The notes: generated from the sequence alone by a model not told the origin. DNA of 27,798 bases from EX4484-217-1 sp964496035 (GCA_964496035.1 CAZBXI010000015.1:1-27798); one strand, 5' to 3'. Counted from the first letter of the stretch, positions 6,355-14,290 are shown. Numbers and translations are program-made.

Positions 6355-9300
6355 ATGTCTGTTACTATGCAAAGAAACGTATTGGTGGAAGAACTAAGCA
6401 AGGAGGCAAGAAGGTACCCGTATCTAGCTAATTATTTAAAGAAAGTTATACGTGAAGTTGGTGTTCCATTATTTATTACAGGTAAGCTACCTGACTACTT
6501 AAAGAAAGCATCCTATGTTAATGTGATGTACCCTCTTGGTGAAGGCATATTTATACACGTATACATGCCCCCTGGAGGAACAGAATCTGGTTATAGGAAG
6601 TACATAGTTGTAGAACCACCTAAACCCCCTAGAGCTCTAATGTTTCTTGTCGAATCTAAAATCGCAGAGTTGGTTACTGAAAGAGATATAGCACAAGACC
6701 CTGAAGAGAAGAAAAAACTACTGCTAAACTTCTTAGAGAAAGTTATCGACGTTGTTGAAGACCCTGTTAATTACGAAGAACTTTTAGCGAGAAAGAAAAT
6801 ACCTAAAAAAGTTCCGGTATACGTCGTTGACTATGAGTATTTAAGATACTATCTGATTAGAGATAAAGTCGGTTTAGGCGTCTTAGAACCGTTTATTAGA
6901 GATCCATATATTGAGGATATTAGTTGTGATGGTTTAGGCTATATTTACATAGTCCATAAAATCTTCGGCCCCCTGGAAACGAGCATTAAATTTGAAACAG
7001 AAGAGGAACTAGATAGGTTCGTTATTGAGCTTAGTGAGAGAATAGGTAAACCTGTAAGTCATGCTAGACCCATAGTCGATGCTACGTTACCTGATGGAAG
7101 CCGTATCAATATAGTCTTTGGAACAGATGTTAGTTTGAAAGGTAGTAATTTTACCATAAGAAAGTTCTCGAAGAAACCTCTATCCATTATTCAGCTTGTA
7201 AATTGGGGTACGTTAGACGAAAGAGTTGCAGCATACTTGTGGATGCTCCTACTAGAGGGTATGAGCGGTTTTATTTCAGGAGAAACTGCTTCAGGTAAAA
7301 CTACAACGTTGAACGCCTTGATAACTTTTATCAGGCCTACAGCCAAAATCATAACAATTGAAGACACAGCTGAAGTACAGGTACCGCATGAAAACTGGGT
7401 TAGAGAGCTAACAAGAGACACAGGTAGCGCTGAAAGCAGCATCACAATGTTTGACCTATTGAAAGCAGCTCTTAGACAAAGACCAAACTACATAGTTGTA
7501 GGAGAAATTAGAGGAGCAGAAGGAAACATAGCATTCCAAGCCATGCAAAGTGTTTCATGGGATACCCCGGTTTTGATAAAGAATACCGTAACAGGGGAAA
7601 TTAAGCTAACACCTATAGGTGCTTTCGTAGATCAATTCTATAATGAAAACGAGGAAATCATACCTAAGTTCGTAGAAAACTATGAGACCTTGTCCATGGA
7701 TAAGCAAGGCATAGTGAAATGGTCAAAAATAAAGTACGTTCTACGTCATAGGACAAAAGAAATATATGAAATAACATATGAGGGCAAAGGTACTATAAAA
7801 ACCACGGGTTCACATAGTGTTTTCGTACTTGACGAAGACAGCTTAGAAGTGAAACCCAAACCCGTATCAGAGCTCAAAGAAGGGGATTTGCTGGTTACAT
7901 TTGTTAAAAGGGAAAGTATGAAAGAATATGCTCGACGGATTCTCATAGATGTATATGAAATATTGTCCGCCATGAATATTAGCAGAATAAAAGTTATCGA
8001 TGAAGGTCATATTCAAGTAAGGAATAGCAATACTATACCGAGAATACTAAGTTTAGATAAAGACCTAGCATATCTTCTAGGAGCTTGTATTGCAGACGGA
8101 TGCATCGAGACAAAAAGAGAATTAAAGAATCCAACGTTACCATTTTCGCTTGATGTTTCAGAAAATGAGATAGCAGACAGAGTTGTAAAAATATTGAAGA
8201 AGAAATTTGGTGCAGAAGTTCACGTTAGAGATAGAAAAACATATAGTCTCTTTAGAGTTTACAATGCCCCTTTAAGCTATCTAATTAGCGTTCTTTGCGG
8301 CTCTAAACTGAGCAAAAAGCACATACCGCAGCAGTTATGGGCAGCAAGTCCTGATGTTGTGAAAGCATTTCTAGAAGGCTATATGGCTGATGCTAGGAGA
8401 ACGGGAGTGTGTGCGGGAATAGTTGTTTATACTACTAAAAATAAGAGGTTAGCCTTAGAGCTTGTATGGTTAGCTAGAATAGCAGGTTTCGAATCAAAGA
8501 TGTTTAATAATGGTAAATACTACGATGTTCACATACGCCTGTACGGTAAAGGAAGAATTAGGCCTTGGAGTGAGAAAATACCGTTAAAACCCATAGTTAC
8601 GTTCTTGGAAAGAAAGAAGCTTAAAGGAAAATTGCCTTTAGAATTAACATATATTATTTCAAGGTTTAAGCGGGGAAAACAAAGGTTCATTACCAGAAAC
8701 ACTCTTAGAAAACTATTAAGATTTCTAAAGAGGTATTCAAGTACATTTAATAGTGAAGATATTAAGTTTCTGAGGAAAATTGAAACATTACTTAAGAGCG
8801 ATATAGCATTGCTGAAAGTGTTGAAGATTGTGAGAAAACCATACAATGGTTATGTTTATGATATTTCCATTCCTGAAACAGAACTTTTCATAGGCGGTGA
8901 AATACCCATAGCACTTCATAATACAGGTCACCCTGTTCTTGCTACGTTCCACGCTGGTAGTGTCTTGAGGCTTATTCAGAGAATTACTTCGCCGCCAATA
9001 AATGTTCCAAAAACGCAGCTCGACAATTTAAACTTTGTGATAATTCAAAGTGCTGTTTATAGAGAAGGAATAATGTTGAGAAGAATGCTTAGCGTAAATG
9101 AAATAATAGGTTACGATGCTAAAGCTGACTCTATAGTTTACATTCCGGTTTTTACGTGGGACCCGTCAACGGATAGGTTCCTCTTTAGGGGGAGAGGCTC
9201 AAGCTATTTACTTGAGGAGAAGATAGCTACTATTAGAGGTATTCCGAGGAGAGAGATGAAACTTATCTATAAGGAATTAGATTTAAGAGCGAGAATCATA

Positions 9301-9480
9301 AGGGAACTTGTAAATAAGAAAGTTTTCGACTACTACAGGGTCTTCGGAGTTATCAGTAAAATATACAATATTATCGATGAGAAATTGAAAGGAAAAGGAA
9401 AGGAAGAAACACAGTATACAATCCTAGAAGGCCTTGAAGAAGCTCTTAAGAAACTAAGGAGAAACGAGCTGGTAAGCTAA
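6355..9480 (+). CDS. arlI: Archaellum motor ATPase ArlI (FlaI), interrupted by an intein
   Basis: The precursor has 1041 residues; the ATG follows GGAGGAG. ArlI is the hexameric VirB11/PilT-type ATPase that powers archaellum assembly and rotation at the cytoplasmic face, working with ArlJ and ArlH. Residues 1-230 are the N-terminal domain. The Walker A GETASGKT is at 309-316 (Lys315), the Walker B region YIVVGEIRG ends in Glu384, and the His-box segment TGHPVLATFHAG resumes at 857. Between residues 398 and 857 lies a 458-residue intein, so the spliced enzyme would have 583 residues, a little longer than the roughly 510 of Sulfolobus. The ATPase core is split exactly where TGH should follow AFQAMQ, so function requires splicing. 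It is the second gene of an operon with 5824. Its stop overlaps the stop of the opposing regulator by two bases. Confidence 0.95.
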   Translation: MSVTMQRNVLVEELSKEARRYPYLANYLKKVIREVGVPLFITGKLPDYLKKASYVNVMYPLGEGIFIHVYMPPGGTESGYRKYIVVEPPKPPRALMFLVESKIAELVTERDIAQDPEEKKKLLLNFLEKVIDVVEDPVNYEELLARKKIPKKVPVYVVDYEYLRYYLIRDKVGLGVLEPFIRDPYIEDISCDGLGYIYIVHKIFGPLETSIKFETEEELDRFVIELSERIGKPVSHARPIVDATLPDGSRINIVFGTDVSLKGSNFTIRKFSKKPLSIIQLVNWGTLDERVAAYLWMLLLEGMSGFISGETASGKTTTLNALITFIRPTAKIITIEDTAEVQVPHENWVRELTRDTGSAESSITMFDLLKAALRQRPNYIVVGEIRGAEGNIAFQAMQSVSWDTPVLIKNTVTGEIKLTPIGAFVDQFYNENEEIIPKFVENYETLSMDKQGIVKWSKIKYVLRHRTKEIYEITYEGKGTIKTTGSHSVFVLDEDSLEVKPKPVSELKEGDLLVTFVKRESMKEYARRILIDVYEILSAMNISRIKVIDEGHIQVRNSNTIPRILSLDKDLAYLLGACIADGCIETKRELKNPTLPFSLDVSENEIADRVVKILKKKFGAEVHVRDRKTYSLFRVYNAPLSYLISVLCGSKLSKKHIPQQLWAASPDVVKAFLEGYMADARRTGVCAGIVVYTTKNKRLALELVWLARIAGFESKMFNNGKYYDVHIRLYGKGRIRPWSEKIPLKPIVTFLERKKLKGKLPLELTYIISRFKRGKQRFITRNTLRKLLRFLKRYSSTFNSEDIKFLRKIETLLKSDIALLKVLKIVRKPYNGYVYDISIPETELFIGGEIPIALHNTGHPVLATFHAGSVLRLIQRITSPPINVPKTQLDNLNFVIIQSAVYREGIMLRRMLSVNEIIGYDAKADSIVYIPVFTWDPSTDRFLFRGRGSSYLLEEKIATIRGIPRREMKLIYKELDLRARIIRELVNKKVFDYYRVFGVISKIYNIIDEKLKGKGKEETQYTILEGLEEALKKLRRNELVS
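7549..8922 (+). other. Intein with LAGLIDADG homing endonuclease, inside ArlI
   Basis: The intein is precursor residues 399-856. The N-terminal block begins S-V-S-W-D-T-P-V-L-I (Ser399 as nucleophile), and block B contains T-T-G-S-H-S-V-F. The C-terminal block reads V-Y-D-I-S-I-P-E-T-E-L-F and ends A-L-H-N, with penultimate His855, Asn856 and Thr857 as +1 nucleophile. These meet the standard splicing requirements with a Ser in place of the usual Cys at position 1. Two endonuclease motifs are present: LLGACIADG (574-582, Asp581) and LEGYMADA (673-680, Asp679), both with their acidic residue, so homing activity may be intact. Removing the insert restores the continuous motif AFQAMQ-TGHPVLATFHAG. 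There is no stop codon or frameshift. Confidence 0.95.
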
Positions 9481-10160
9481 AGAAGTAATAAAAGAACAAT
9501 AACACATGCTATAACAATGAGTATTACACCTATATTTTCTACGATAGCTCTTGTTCTTCTAGGGAAAACTGATCTATAGAATTTTAAACCTAGATCAGTT
9601 AATTTGTAGCATACATGTCTTGATTCGAAATCACTATAAATCCTTTTTAAAAGAGGAAGTTCAGGTGAGGTGAAACGTCTTAAGTGGTTATCAAGGGTTA
9701 TTTGGGAAACACCTATCTTAGCTGCTAGTTTCTTTAGAGGATACGGTTTATTTGAAACACCTATAATTTCAAGGGTTCTTAGTAAATACAATGCACTTAA
9801 AAGTTCATCATATGCTTCAAGAAATAGGGTTTTCTTGAAGGATATATTCGAGGGTATAGAAACTCTGGTATTATGATCTACTGAAGCTAAACGTAAAAGC
9901 GTCTCATATACGGTTACACCATTGTTTGTAAGAATATAATGTCCATTTTCCTTCGTTATCAGATCTTTTGCCTCAAGTTTTCTTAGAGCATCAAGTACTG
10001 TTTTCCTCTTCAACTTAGAATTCTTCACTATTTCATCTATTGTTGCTTTCCTTCTACCTATAGCAAGCAGAATTTTAAGTTGAGCTGTAGCCCTACCTAA
10101 GTCTATTAAGCTGTCTATGTTCCTTAACATTTCAATGCTCTTATTTAATGCTTCAATCAA
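9477..10160 (-). CDS. ArnR-like membrane-bound two-wHTH regulator (paralogue 3)
   Basis: The protein is 227 residues from TTG at 10160, with GAGGTA directly upstream. Residues 8-75 carry the shared signature (M-L-R-N-I-D-S-L-I-D-L-G-R-A-T-A-Q-L, K-R-K-T-V-L-D-A-L-R-K-L-E-A-K-D-L-I), a winged helix. A second wHTH lies about 120-195 (P-L-K-K-L-A-A-K-I-G-V-S-Q-I-T-L-D-N-H-L). Only one C-terminal membrane helix is present (206-227), against two in paralogues 1 and 2. It stands divergent from the archaellin genes and separates them from arlI. In Sulfolobus, arnR lies beside the archaellin gene and activates it under starvation, so the same role is the leading hypothesis for this copy. Confidence 0.75.
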   Translation of the reverse strand: MIEALNKSIEMLRNIDSLIDLGRATAQLKILLAIGRRKATIDEIVKNSKLKRKTVLDALRKLEAKDLITKENGHYILTNNGVTVYETLLRLASVDHNTRVSIPSNISFKKTLFLEAYDELLSALYLLRTLEIIGVSNKPYPLKKLAAKIGVSQITLDNHLRRFTSPELPLLKRIYSDFESRHVCYKLTDLGLKFYRSVFPRRTRAIVENIGVILIVIACVIVLLLLL

Positions 10161-10386
10161 TACCTCGGCACCCTCGCATTTACTTTAAGAACTAATTTGG
10201 ATATATTTCAAATCGTGCTCCGCGATTACGTGTATAATTAACCATAGTAGCTTATGATAGGTTACCGCCGCTACACATTACGTTGTATTGTAAGAAGCTA
10301 CGACGACTAATAGGCGACAATCTTAGACACTTCTCTATATCTTTACCGTTTAAACTTGGACAGAGCAAGTAAAGTGAGGCAAGAAC
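10161..10386. promoter_or_regulatory. Divergent promoter region between ArnR-like gene and archaellins
   Basis: For the archaellin side, TTTAAACT (10349-10356) is a TATA box about 30 bases before the ATG, and GTGAGG (10374-10379) is the Shine-Dalgarno sequence. For the regulator side, GGATATATTT (10199-10208, read on the minus strand) is a TATA candidate about 40 bases before its TTG. An inverted repeat GTAGCTT/AAGCTAC (10247-10253 and 10295-10301) and a short palindrome AATCG...CGATT (10211-10227) lie between them and could be operators. Confidence 0.5.
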
Positions 10387-11025
10387 ATGAAAGGAAAATT
10401 AAACATTAAAAAAGCCCGCAAGGGCATTGTAGGTATTGAAGCAGCAATAGTTCTAATAGCTTTCGTAATAGTAGCAGCAGCTTTAGCGTTTGTAGTGTTA
10501 AACATGGGATTCACAACAACACAGAAATCCAAAGAAACAATGTCCTCTGGTCTATCAGAGGCAAGCTCAGCACTAGAAATAGACGGAACAGTGTTAGCCA
10601 GAGTCGATACAAGCAATCAAAGGGTCGTGGTTGTAGCTATTCCATTAAAACTAGCTTCAGGAAAAGCACCAATAGATATGAGAAAAACTGCTGTTTCAAT
10701 AGCCTTCTACAATGGATCAAAGTGGAAAACCGATACTATCCAACTTAAGGGTTACATATATACTACAGACAACAGTTCTCGCGTAACTGATGTTACACAA
10801 TATGAGCTATCAAATAGCATTAAAGCAGAATTACACTTCTACATGGGCGATACCGACGAGATATTTGAATATGGAGATAAAGCAATACTATACGTTGAAC
10901 TAGCTGAAGGAGCTCCAGCCTATGCTAAAATACTAATAGAACTCAAACCACCAGTCGGTGCTCCATTAACTATTGAGAGAATAGTTCCACCAAACCTAAC
11001 AGACCAAGTAGTAGTACTAGGATAG
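10387..11025 (+). CDS. arlB1: Archaellin (archaeal flagellin), copy 1
   Basis: The protein is 212 residues with ATG preceded by GTGAGG. It has a class III signal peptide, KKARKG followed by IVGIEAAIVLIAF. The prepilin peptidase PibD/ArlK is expected to cut after Gly13, leaving a hydrophobic helix that packs in the filament core. Residues 14-60 are the conserved archaellin N-terminus (V-L-N-M-G-F-T-T-T-Q-K-S-K-E). The exposed domain is beta-rich, and the C-terminus has the usual G-A-P-L-T-I-E-R-x-V-P-P. It is the first gene after the divergent regulator and is followed by a second archaellin 29 bases later. The 53-base stretch 10484-10536 is identical to that gene. Confidence 0.95.
   Translation: MKGKLNIKKARKGIVGIEAAIVLIAFVIVAAALAFVVLNMGFTTTQKSKETMSSGLSEASSALEIDGTVLARVDTSNQRVVVVAIPLKLASGKAPIDMRKTAVSIAFYNGSKWKTDTIQLKGYIYTTDNSSRVTDVTQYELSNSIKAELHFYMGDTDEIFEYGDKAILYVELAEGAPAYAKILIELKPPVGAPLTIERIVPPNLTDQVVVLG
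10414..10425 (+). repeat. GCCCGCAAGGGC hairpin sequence, partner of the 11810 terminator
   Basis: This 12-base sequence inside the signal-peptide codons of arlB1 is the reverse complement of the hairpin at 11810-11821 after arlB2. It may be chance, as both are self-pairing GCCC/GGGC elements. Confidence 0.3.
10484..10536 (+). repeat. 53-base identical segment shared by both archaellins (copy 1)
   Basis: It is identical base for base to 11134-11186, covering the end of the core helix and the T-T-T-Q-K-S-K-E segment. The flanking codons differ at synonymous sites, which points to recent gene conversion rather than protein conservation alone. Confidence 0.75.
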
Positions 11026-11054
11026 CAATAGTAAGGCAAGGGTGATACACAGCT

Positions 11055-11807
11055 ATGAGGAAGTTTAAGAAAGGTATTGTAGGTATTGAAGCTGCCATAG
11101 TCTTAATAGCCTTCGTTATTGTTGCTGCTGCCCTAGCGTTTGTAGTGTTAAACATGGGATTCACAACAACACAGAAATCCAAAGAAGTAATGTCCTCTGG
11201 TCTTAGAGAGGCAAGCACCGCCCTAGAGGTTGATGGTAGTGTTCTAGGGTACGCTTCTACGTCTGGCTCTGCCGATGAAGTAGTTGTACCAATTAAGGTT
11301 GCTCCTGGAAGAGGCTATGTCGACATGCATCCTGCAAGAGCAACAATATTCTTCTGGACAACCGAAATGGGCTTTACCAACATTTACGTAGCCTATGGGT
11401 ACGTGTATTTCGACAGTTCAAATGGCACTTACAAGGTAGTGCTATACGATGAATCAAGCACAGAACTGGGAACTCAAGATACGAATAAGAACGTGTTGGA
11501 CATTGATGCTATAAGGGATGCGGTACAAGCGATAATTAAAAGTAGCGATATCGGCGGTTCAAATAACGTACCGGACATATATGCTGTGACCCTATGGATC
11601 GATAGTATTCAGAGCTATTCCACAAAAGACAGTAATTTAGAGTTCGGAGAGAAAGCCATAGTGCTAATAGACATTACCAACAGCACTTATATGCTGGGAG
11701 GATACGACCAGTTTAAGATAGAAATTAAGCCACCAGAAGGAGCACCATTAACGATTGAGAGAACCATGCCGCCAAGTGTTGATCAGGGAGTAATTGATTT
11801 AGGCTAA
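11055..11807 (+). CDS. arlB2: Archaellin (archaeal flagellin), copy 2
   Basis: The protein is 250 residues with ATG at 11055. The class III signal peptide is only six residues before the cleavage Gly (M-R-K-F-K-K-G, then I-V-G-I-E-A-A). The first 50 mature residues are almost identical to copy 1, with changes such as E-V-M for E-T-M. The outer domain is about 38 residues longer than in copy 1 and largely different in sequence, with Tyr/Ser/Asp-rich loops. The C-terminus again has G-A-P-L-T-I-E-R-T-M-P-P. Two different subunits suggest a mixed or alternately built filament. A hairpin with a T-tract begins three bases after the stop, which would favour high archaellin transcript levels over downstream genes. 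Confidence 0.95.
   Translation: MRKFKKGIVGIEAAIVLIAFVIVAAALAFVVLNMGFTTTQKSKEVMSSGLREASTALEVDGSVLGYASTSGSADEVVVPIKVAPGRGYVDMHPARATIFFWTTEMGFTNIYVAYGYVYFDSSNGTYKVVLYDESSTELGTQDTNKNVLDIDAIRDAVQAIIKSSDIGGSNNVPDIYAVTLWIDSIQSYSTKDSNLEFGEKAIVLIDITNSTYMLGGYDQFKIEIKPPEGAPLTIERTMPPSVDQGVIDLG
11134..11186 (+). repeat. 53-base identical segment shared by both archaellins (copy 2)
   Basis: Identical to 10484-10536; see that entry. Confidence 0.75.
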
Positions 11808-11809
11808 AA

Positions 11810-11854
11810 GCCCTTGCGGGCGCACACGTTTGAAAATAAAACATCTTTTTTCTC
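11810..11854 (+). terminator. Hairpin and T-tract after the archaellins
   Basis: GCCC-TTGC-GGGC (11810-11821) can fold into a short stem three bases after the arlB2 stop. It is followed by TCTTTTTTCTCTT (11844-11856). Archaeal termination relies mainly on T-rich tracts. Partial termination here would separate abundant archaellin mRNA from the motor genes. Confidence 0.5.
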
Positions 11855-11879
11855 TTCAAACCATAACTGGTGGAAAGCA

Positions 11880-12095
11880 ATGGATAAGGAAATAGTGGTT
11901 ATTATTCTCTATGGAATTATAGGTTTTCTTCTCGCATTTGGAGGTTTAATAGTGTCATCGCAATTCAATATGGGATATTATGGTGAAACTCTAGTAACGC
12001 AGATACTAGGGGTTATAGGTGGTTTCTTCTGTTTCTTTGTAGGTTCCCACATACTGATGGTTGCGCTAATTTCTATATTGAAACGTAGGAAGTAA
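11880..12095 (+). CDS. Small two-helix membrane protein in the archaellum locus
   Basis: The protein is 71 residues. I chose ATG 11880 because GGTGG sits 7 bases upstream; the frame is open from a TTG at 11814, but the extra residues overlap the terminator and look non-coding. Residues 5-27 and 42-65 are membrane helices with short loops and a basic end (K-R-R-K), placing both ends probably in the cytoplasm. No family was recognised. Its place between the archaellins and the ArlG/ArlJ genes, where ArlX is found in many crenarchaea, makes an accessory role likely. It does not resemble ArlX, which is longer with a coiled coil. Confidence 0.6.
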   Translation: MDKEIVVIILYGIIGFLLAFGGLIVSSQFNMGYYGETLVTQILGVIGGFFCFFVGSHILMVALISILKRRK

Positions 12096-12176
12096 ATCAT
12101 ATTCGACATTTAGTCGCTTTTCTAAGAGATGTTTTAGCTGTATTAGTAATTTTTCTAGAAATGGTGAGCCGTAGGC

Positions 12177-12665
12177 ATGGGGTTCAGTAGTGTAGTTGTT
12201 GAAGGAATAATACTAGTGGCAGCTGTAATAGCAGCTTCTGTTTTTGCAGCAACCTTTATGGGCAAAGTGTTTGAAGTACAAGATGTGTTCACTCAGTTAG
12301 CTAGAAAAAATGTTGAACGCCTTAAAGCTAAAGCTGTTGTAGTTTATGCTACATATGATAAGAACCTTGGATGCTTCCTTATTTTCGTGAAGAACATAGG
12401 TAAAATACCTATAAAACCCATAAACGAAATAAACGTATACTTTGGAACACTAGGTGAAGCTAGGCCATATACATATAGCGATACACCAACTTTAGGCCAA
12501 TGGTCGTTCATAGAGTATGGTACTGCAAACAACGTATGGGAATTAGGAGAAACTTTGGAGCTAAGAGTGTTTAATAGTACGCATGTGGAAACACCTTACT
12601 ACGTTAAAATAGTTTTACCCCAAGGAGGAATGGCTGAAGAAATCTTTTCTCAAACCATTAGGTGA
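12177..12665 (+). CDS. ArlG/ArlF-family archaellum stator protein
   Basis: The protein is 162 residues; GGTGAG (12163-12168) precedes the ATG by 8 bases. It begins MGFSSVVVEGIILVAAV with a transmembrane helix at residues 7-30. A short helical linker rich in charged residues (A-R-K-N-V-E-R-L-K-A-K) leads to a beta-sandwich-like outer domain (residues 52-155; F-V-K-N-I-G-K-I-P-I-K, W-E-L-G-E-T-L-E-L-R-V). The build is that of ArlG and ArlF, which form a complex anchored in the membrane with their domain toward the S-layer. Immediate coupling to arlJ (GTGA overlap) agrees with a stator or assembly role. ArlG is slightly favoured over ArlF. Confidence 0.75.
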   Translation: MGFSSVVVEGIILVAAVIAASVFAATFMGKVFEVQDVFTQLARKNVERLKAKAVVVYATYDKNLGCFLIFVKNIGKIPIKPINEINVYFGTLGEARPYTYSDTPTLGQWSFIEYGTANNVWELGETLELRVFNSTHVETPYYVKIVLPQGGMAEEIFSQTIR

Positions 12666-14287
12666 CAGTCGCTTTGACAGTAAAGAGTAATTTAGCGTTA
12701 ATAGCAGTAACGATAATATTGCTAATACTGCTGAACTTCATACCTGAAGCTTTTAAACCCATACCTGTTGCTTTGGTTCTAGTACTTGCTCTCCTAAGAT
12801 TTTTAATGCCATGGATTAAAAAGCGTACTGTAACATATGAAGTAGACGATACGTTAATTTACCTTGTAACTCACATGTATGCTGTTTCAACGGGGAAACC
12901 TCCTAGAAGAAGGATTTTCGAATTGAACAACATTGCCGGAGGTTACGGAGACTACGATAGAATACTTAGAAGAATAGCCACGCTCGCCGTGGAATGGGGT
13001 TTTGGGTTTGCTAAGGCAATAAGAGTAGTAGCTAGAGAAGCTAGGAACAAGGTTTTTAGAGATTTCCTGATGCGTCTAGGTGAACTGCTAAATATCGGTG
13101 AAGATCCTGAACTGTTCTTAGACGTAGAACGTAGAGCATTATTAACTGAAATGCAAGCCCACTATGGTAGAATAGTTGAAGCAACAAAACTACTACTTGG
13201 CGTATATACTTCAAGTGTTTCAAGTGCTATGTTTATGGCCATAACTGTTATTATTTTCTCGATACTATTTTCTTCATCGGTAAACACTGTTATAGCTGCT
13301 TACATAGGTATTGCGGTAGCTTTGATTTTCTTAGTTTATGTGCTTTACAGGGTACTTCCTAGAGAAAGACTGACACATAATATTGGTGAATACCCTCCTG
13401 AAAGAACAAAGTATAGGGTACTACTAATTATAGGCACCAGCTTATCCATCATTATAGGCTTGTTCATATATAGTTACTCTGGAAACCCAAGTCTCTCTAT
13501 GAGCCTCGGCGCCTTACCATTACTTATACCAGGTTTTTACGCGAAGAGAATAGAGAAGAGAATAAGGGAAATAGAGGCTTTCTTTCCAATATTTGTTCGA
13601 AGCTTTGGGCTAACATATGCTACTGTTCCCCACACCCCTAAAGCGCTAGCTTCGATTTTAAGGAGCGATTACGGACCTTTAACAAGGTATCTGCAAAGAC
13701 TTTTAGCAAGGTTAAGTATTGGTGTTGACCCTAAGGTTTCCTGGAAAAAGCTTATAGTTGAAACGTGGAGCGAATTGCTACGCAGAAATGTTAATGTGCT
13801 TTTCGATGCTATAGATGCAGGAGGCGACCTAGCAAATGTTGGTACTGTTCTTAGCGAAACATCATTCAGAATCATGGATATTAGGAAACAAAGAATACAA
13901 GTAACGAGAGCTTTCGAATCCACAGTATATATAATTCACTCGCTTCTTGTAGCTGTACTGACATTCGTAATAGAACTTCTCTCGATATTCTACAAATTAA
14001 TGTCAACACTACAAACAGTAGAAACAGGCATGCATATAATACTTCCCTTCCAACCAATACCTCTCGACACAGCAATTCTAGCCACGGTAGTGTTTATTAT
14101 TGTAATGGCTATTACAAACGCTTTTGCAATAAAAGTTGCTCAAGGAGGAATGTACGAAACAGTTTGGGTACCTCTAAGTATTCTCTTAGCAATAAGTGGC
14201 TTAGTTATGTACGGTATAAAGTTTATGTCAAACATGATGTTTGCCGAGTTAATTGAACTAACAGAAACACTTACAACATCAGTATAG
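12662..14287 (+). CDS. arlJ: Archaellum platform membrane protein ArlJ (FlaJ)
   Basis: The protein is 541 residues from GTG at 12662; the first four bases overlap the previous stop (GTGA), indicating coupled translation. ArlJ is the integral-membrane platform on which ArlI acts, related to the T2SS GspF and type IV pilus PilC proteins. About nine hydrophobic segments are visible: a pair near 10-48, three around 175-275, and a cluster from 420 to the C-terminus. Two large cytoplasmic stretches rich in basic residues lie at about 60-170 and 295-415. Characteristic T2SSF-like helices appear in both, for example F-G-F-A-K-A-I-R-V-V-A-R-E-A and V-L-F-D-A-I-D-A-G-G-D-L. Length agrees with crenarchaeal FlaJ. 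There is no sign of truncation. Confidence 0.93.
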   Translation: MTVALTVKSNLALIAVTIILLILLNFIPEAFKPIPVALVLVLALLRFLMPWIKKRTVTYEVDDTLIYLVTHMYAVSTGKPPRRRIFELNNIAGGYGDYDRILRRIATLAVEWGFGFAKAIRVVAREARNKVFRDFLMRLGELLNIGEDPELFLDVERRALLTEMQAHYGRIVEATKLLLGVYTSSVSSAMFMAITVIIFSILFSSSVNTVIAAYIGIAVALIFLVYVLYRVLPRERLTHNIGEYPPERTKYRVLLIIGTSLSIIIGLFIYSYSGNPSLSMSLGALPLLIPGFYAKRIEKRIREIEAFFPIFVRSFGLTYATVPHTPKALASILRSDYGPLTRYLQRLLARLSIGVDPKVSWKKLIVETWSELLRRNVNVLFDAIDAGGDLANVGTVLSETSFRIMDIRKQRIQVTRAFESTVYIIHSLLVAVLTFVIELLSIFYKLMSTLQTVETGMHIILPFQPIPLDTAILATVVFIIVMAITNAFAIKVAQGGMYETVWVPLSILLAISGLVMYGIKFMSNMMFAELIELTETLTTSV

Positions 14288-14290
14288 ATG

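Noticed and set aside
7191..8846. Minus-strand frames inside arlI and the intein
   Set aside because: These are low-complexity antisense shadows of a strongly conserved gene, without start signals.
11814..11879. N-terminal extension of the small membrane protein
   Set aside because: It would start inside the terminator hairpin and cover the T-tract. The ATG at 11880 has a Shine-Dalgarno sequence.
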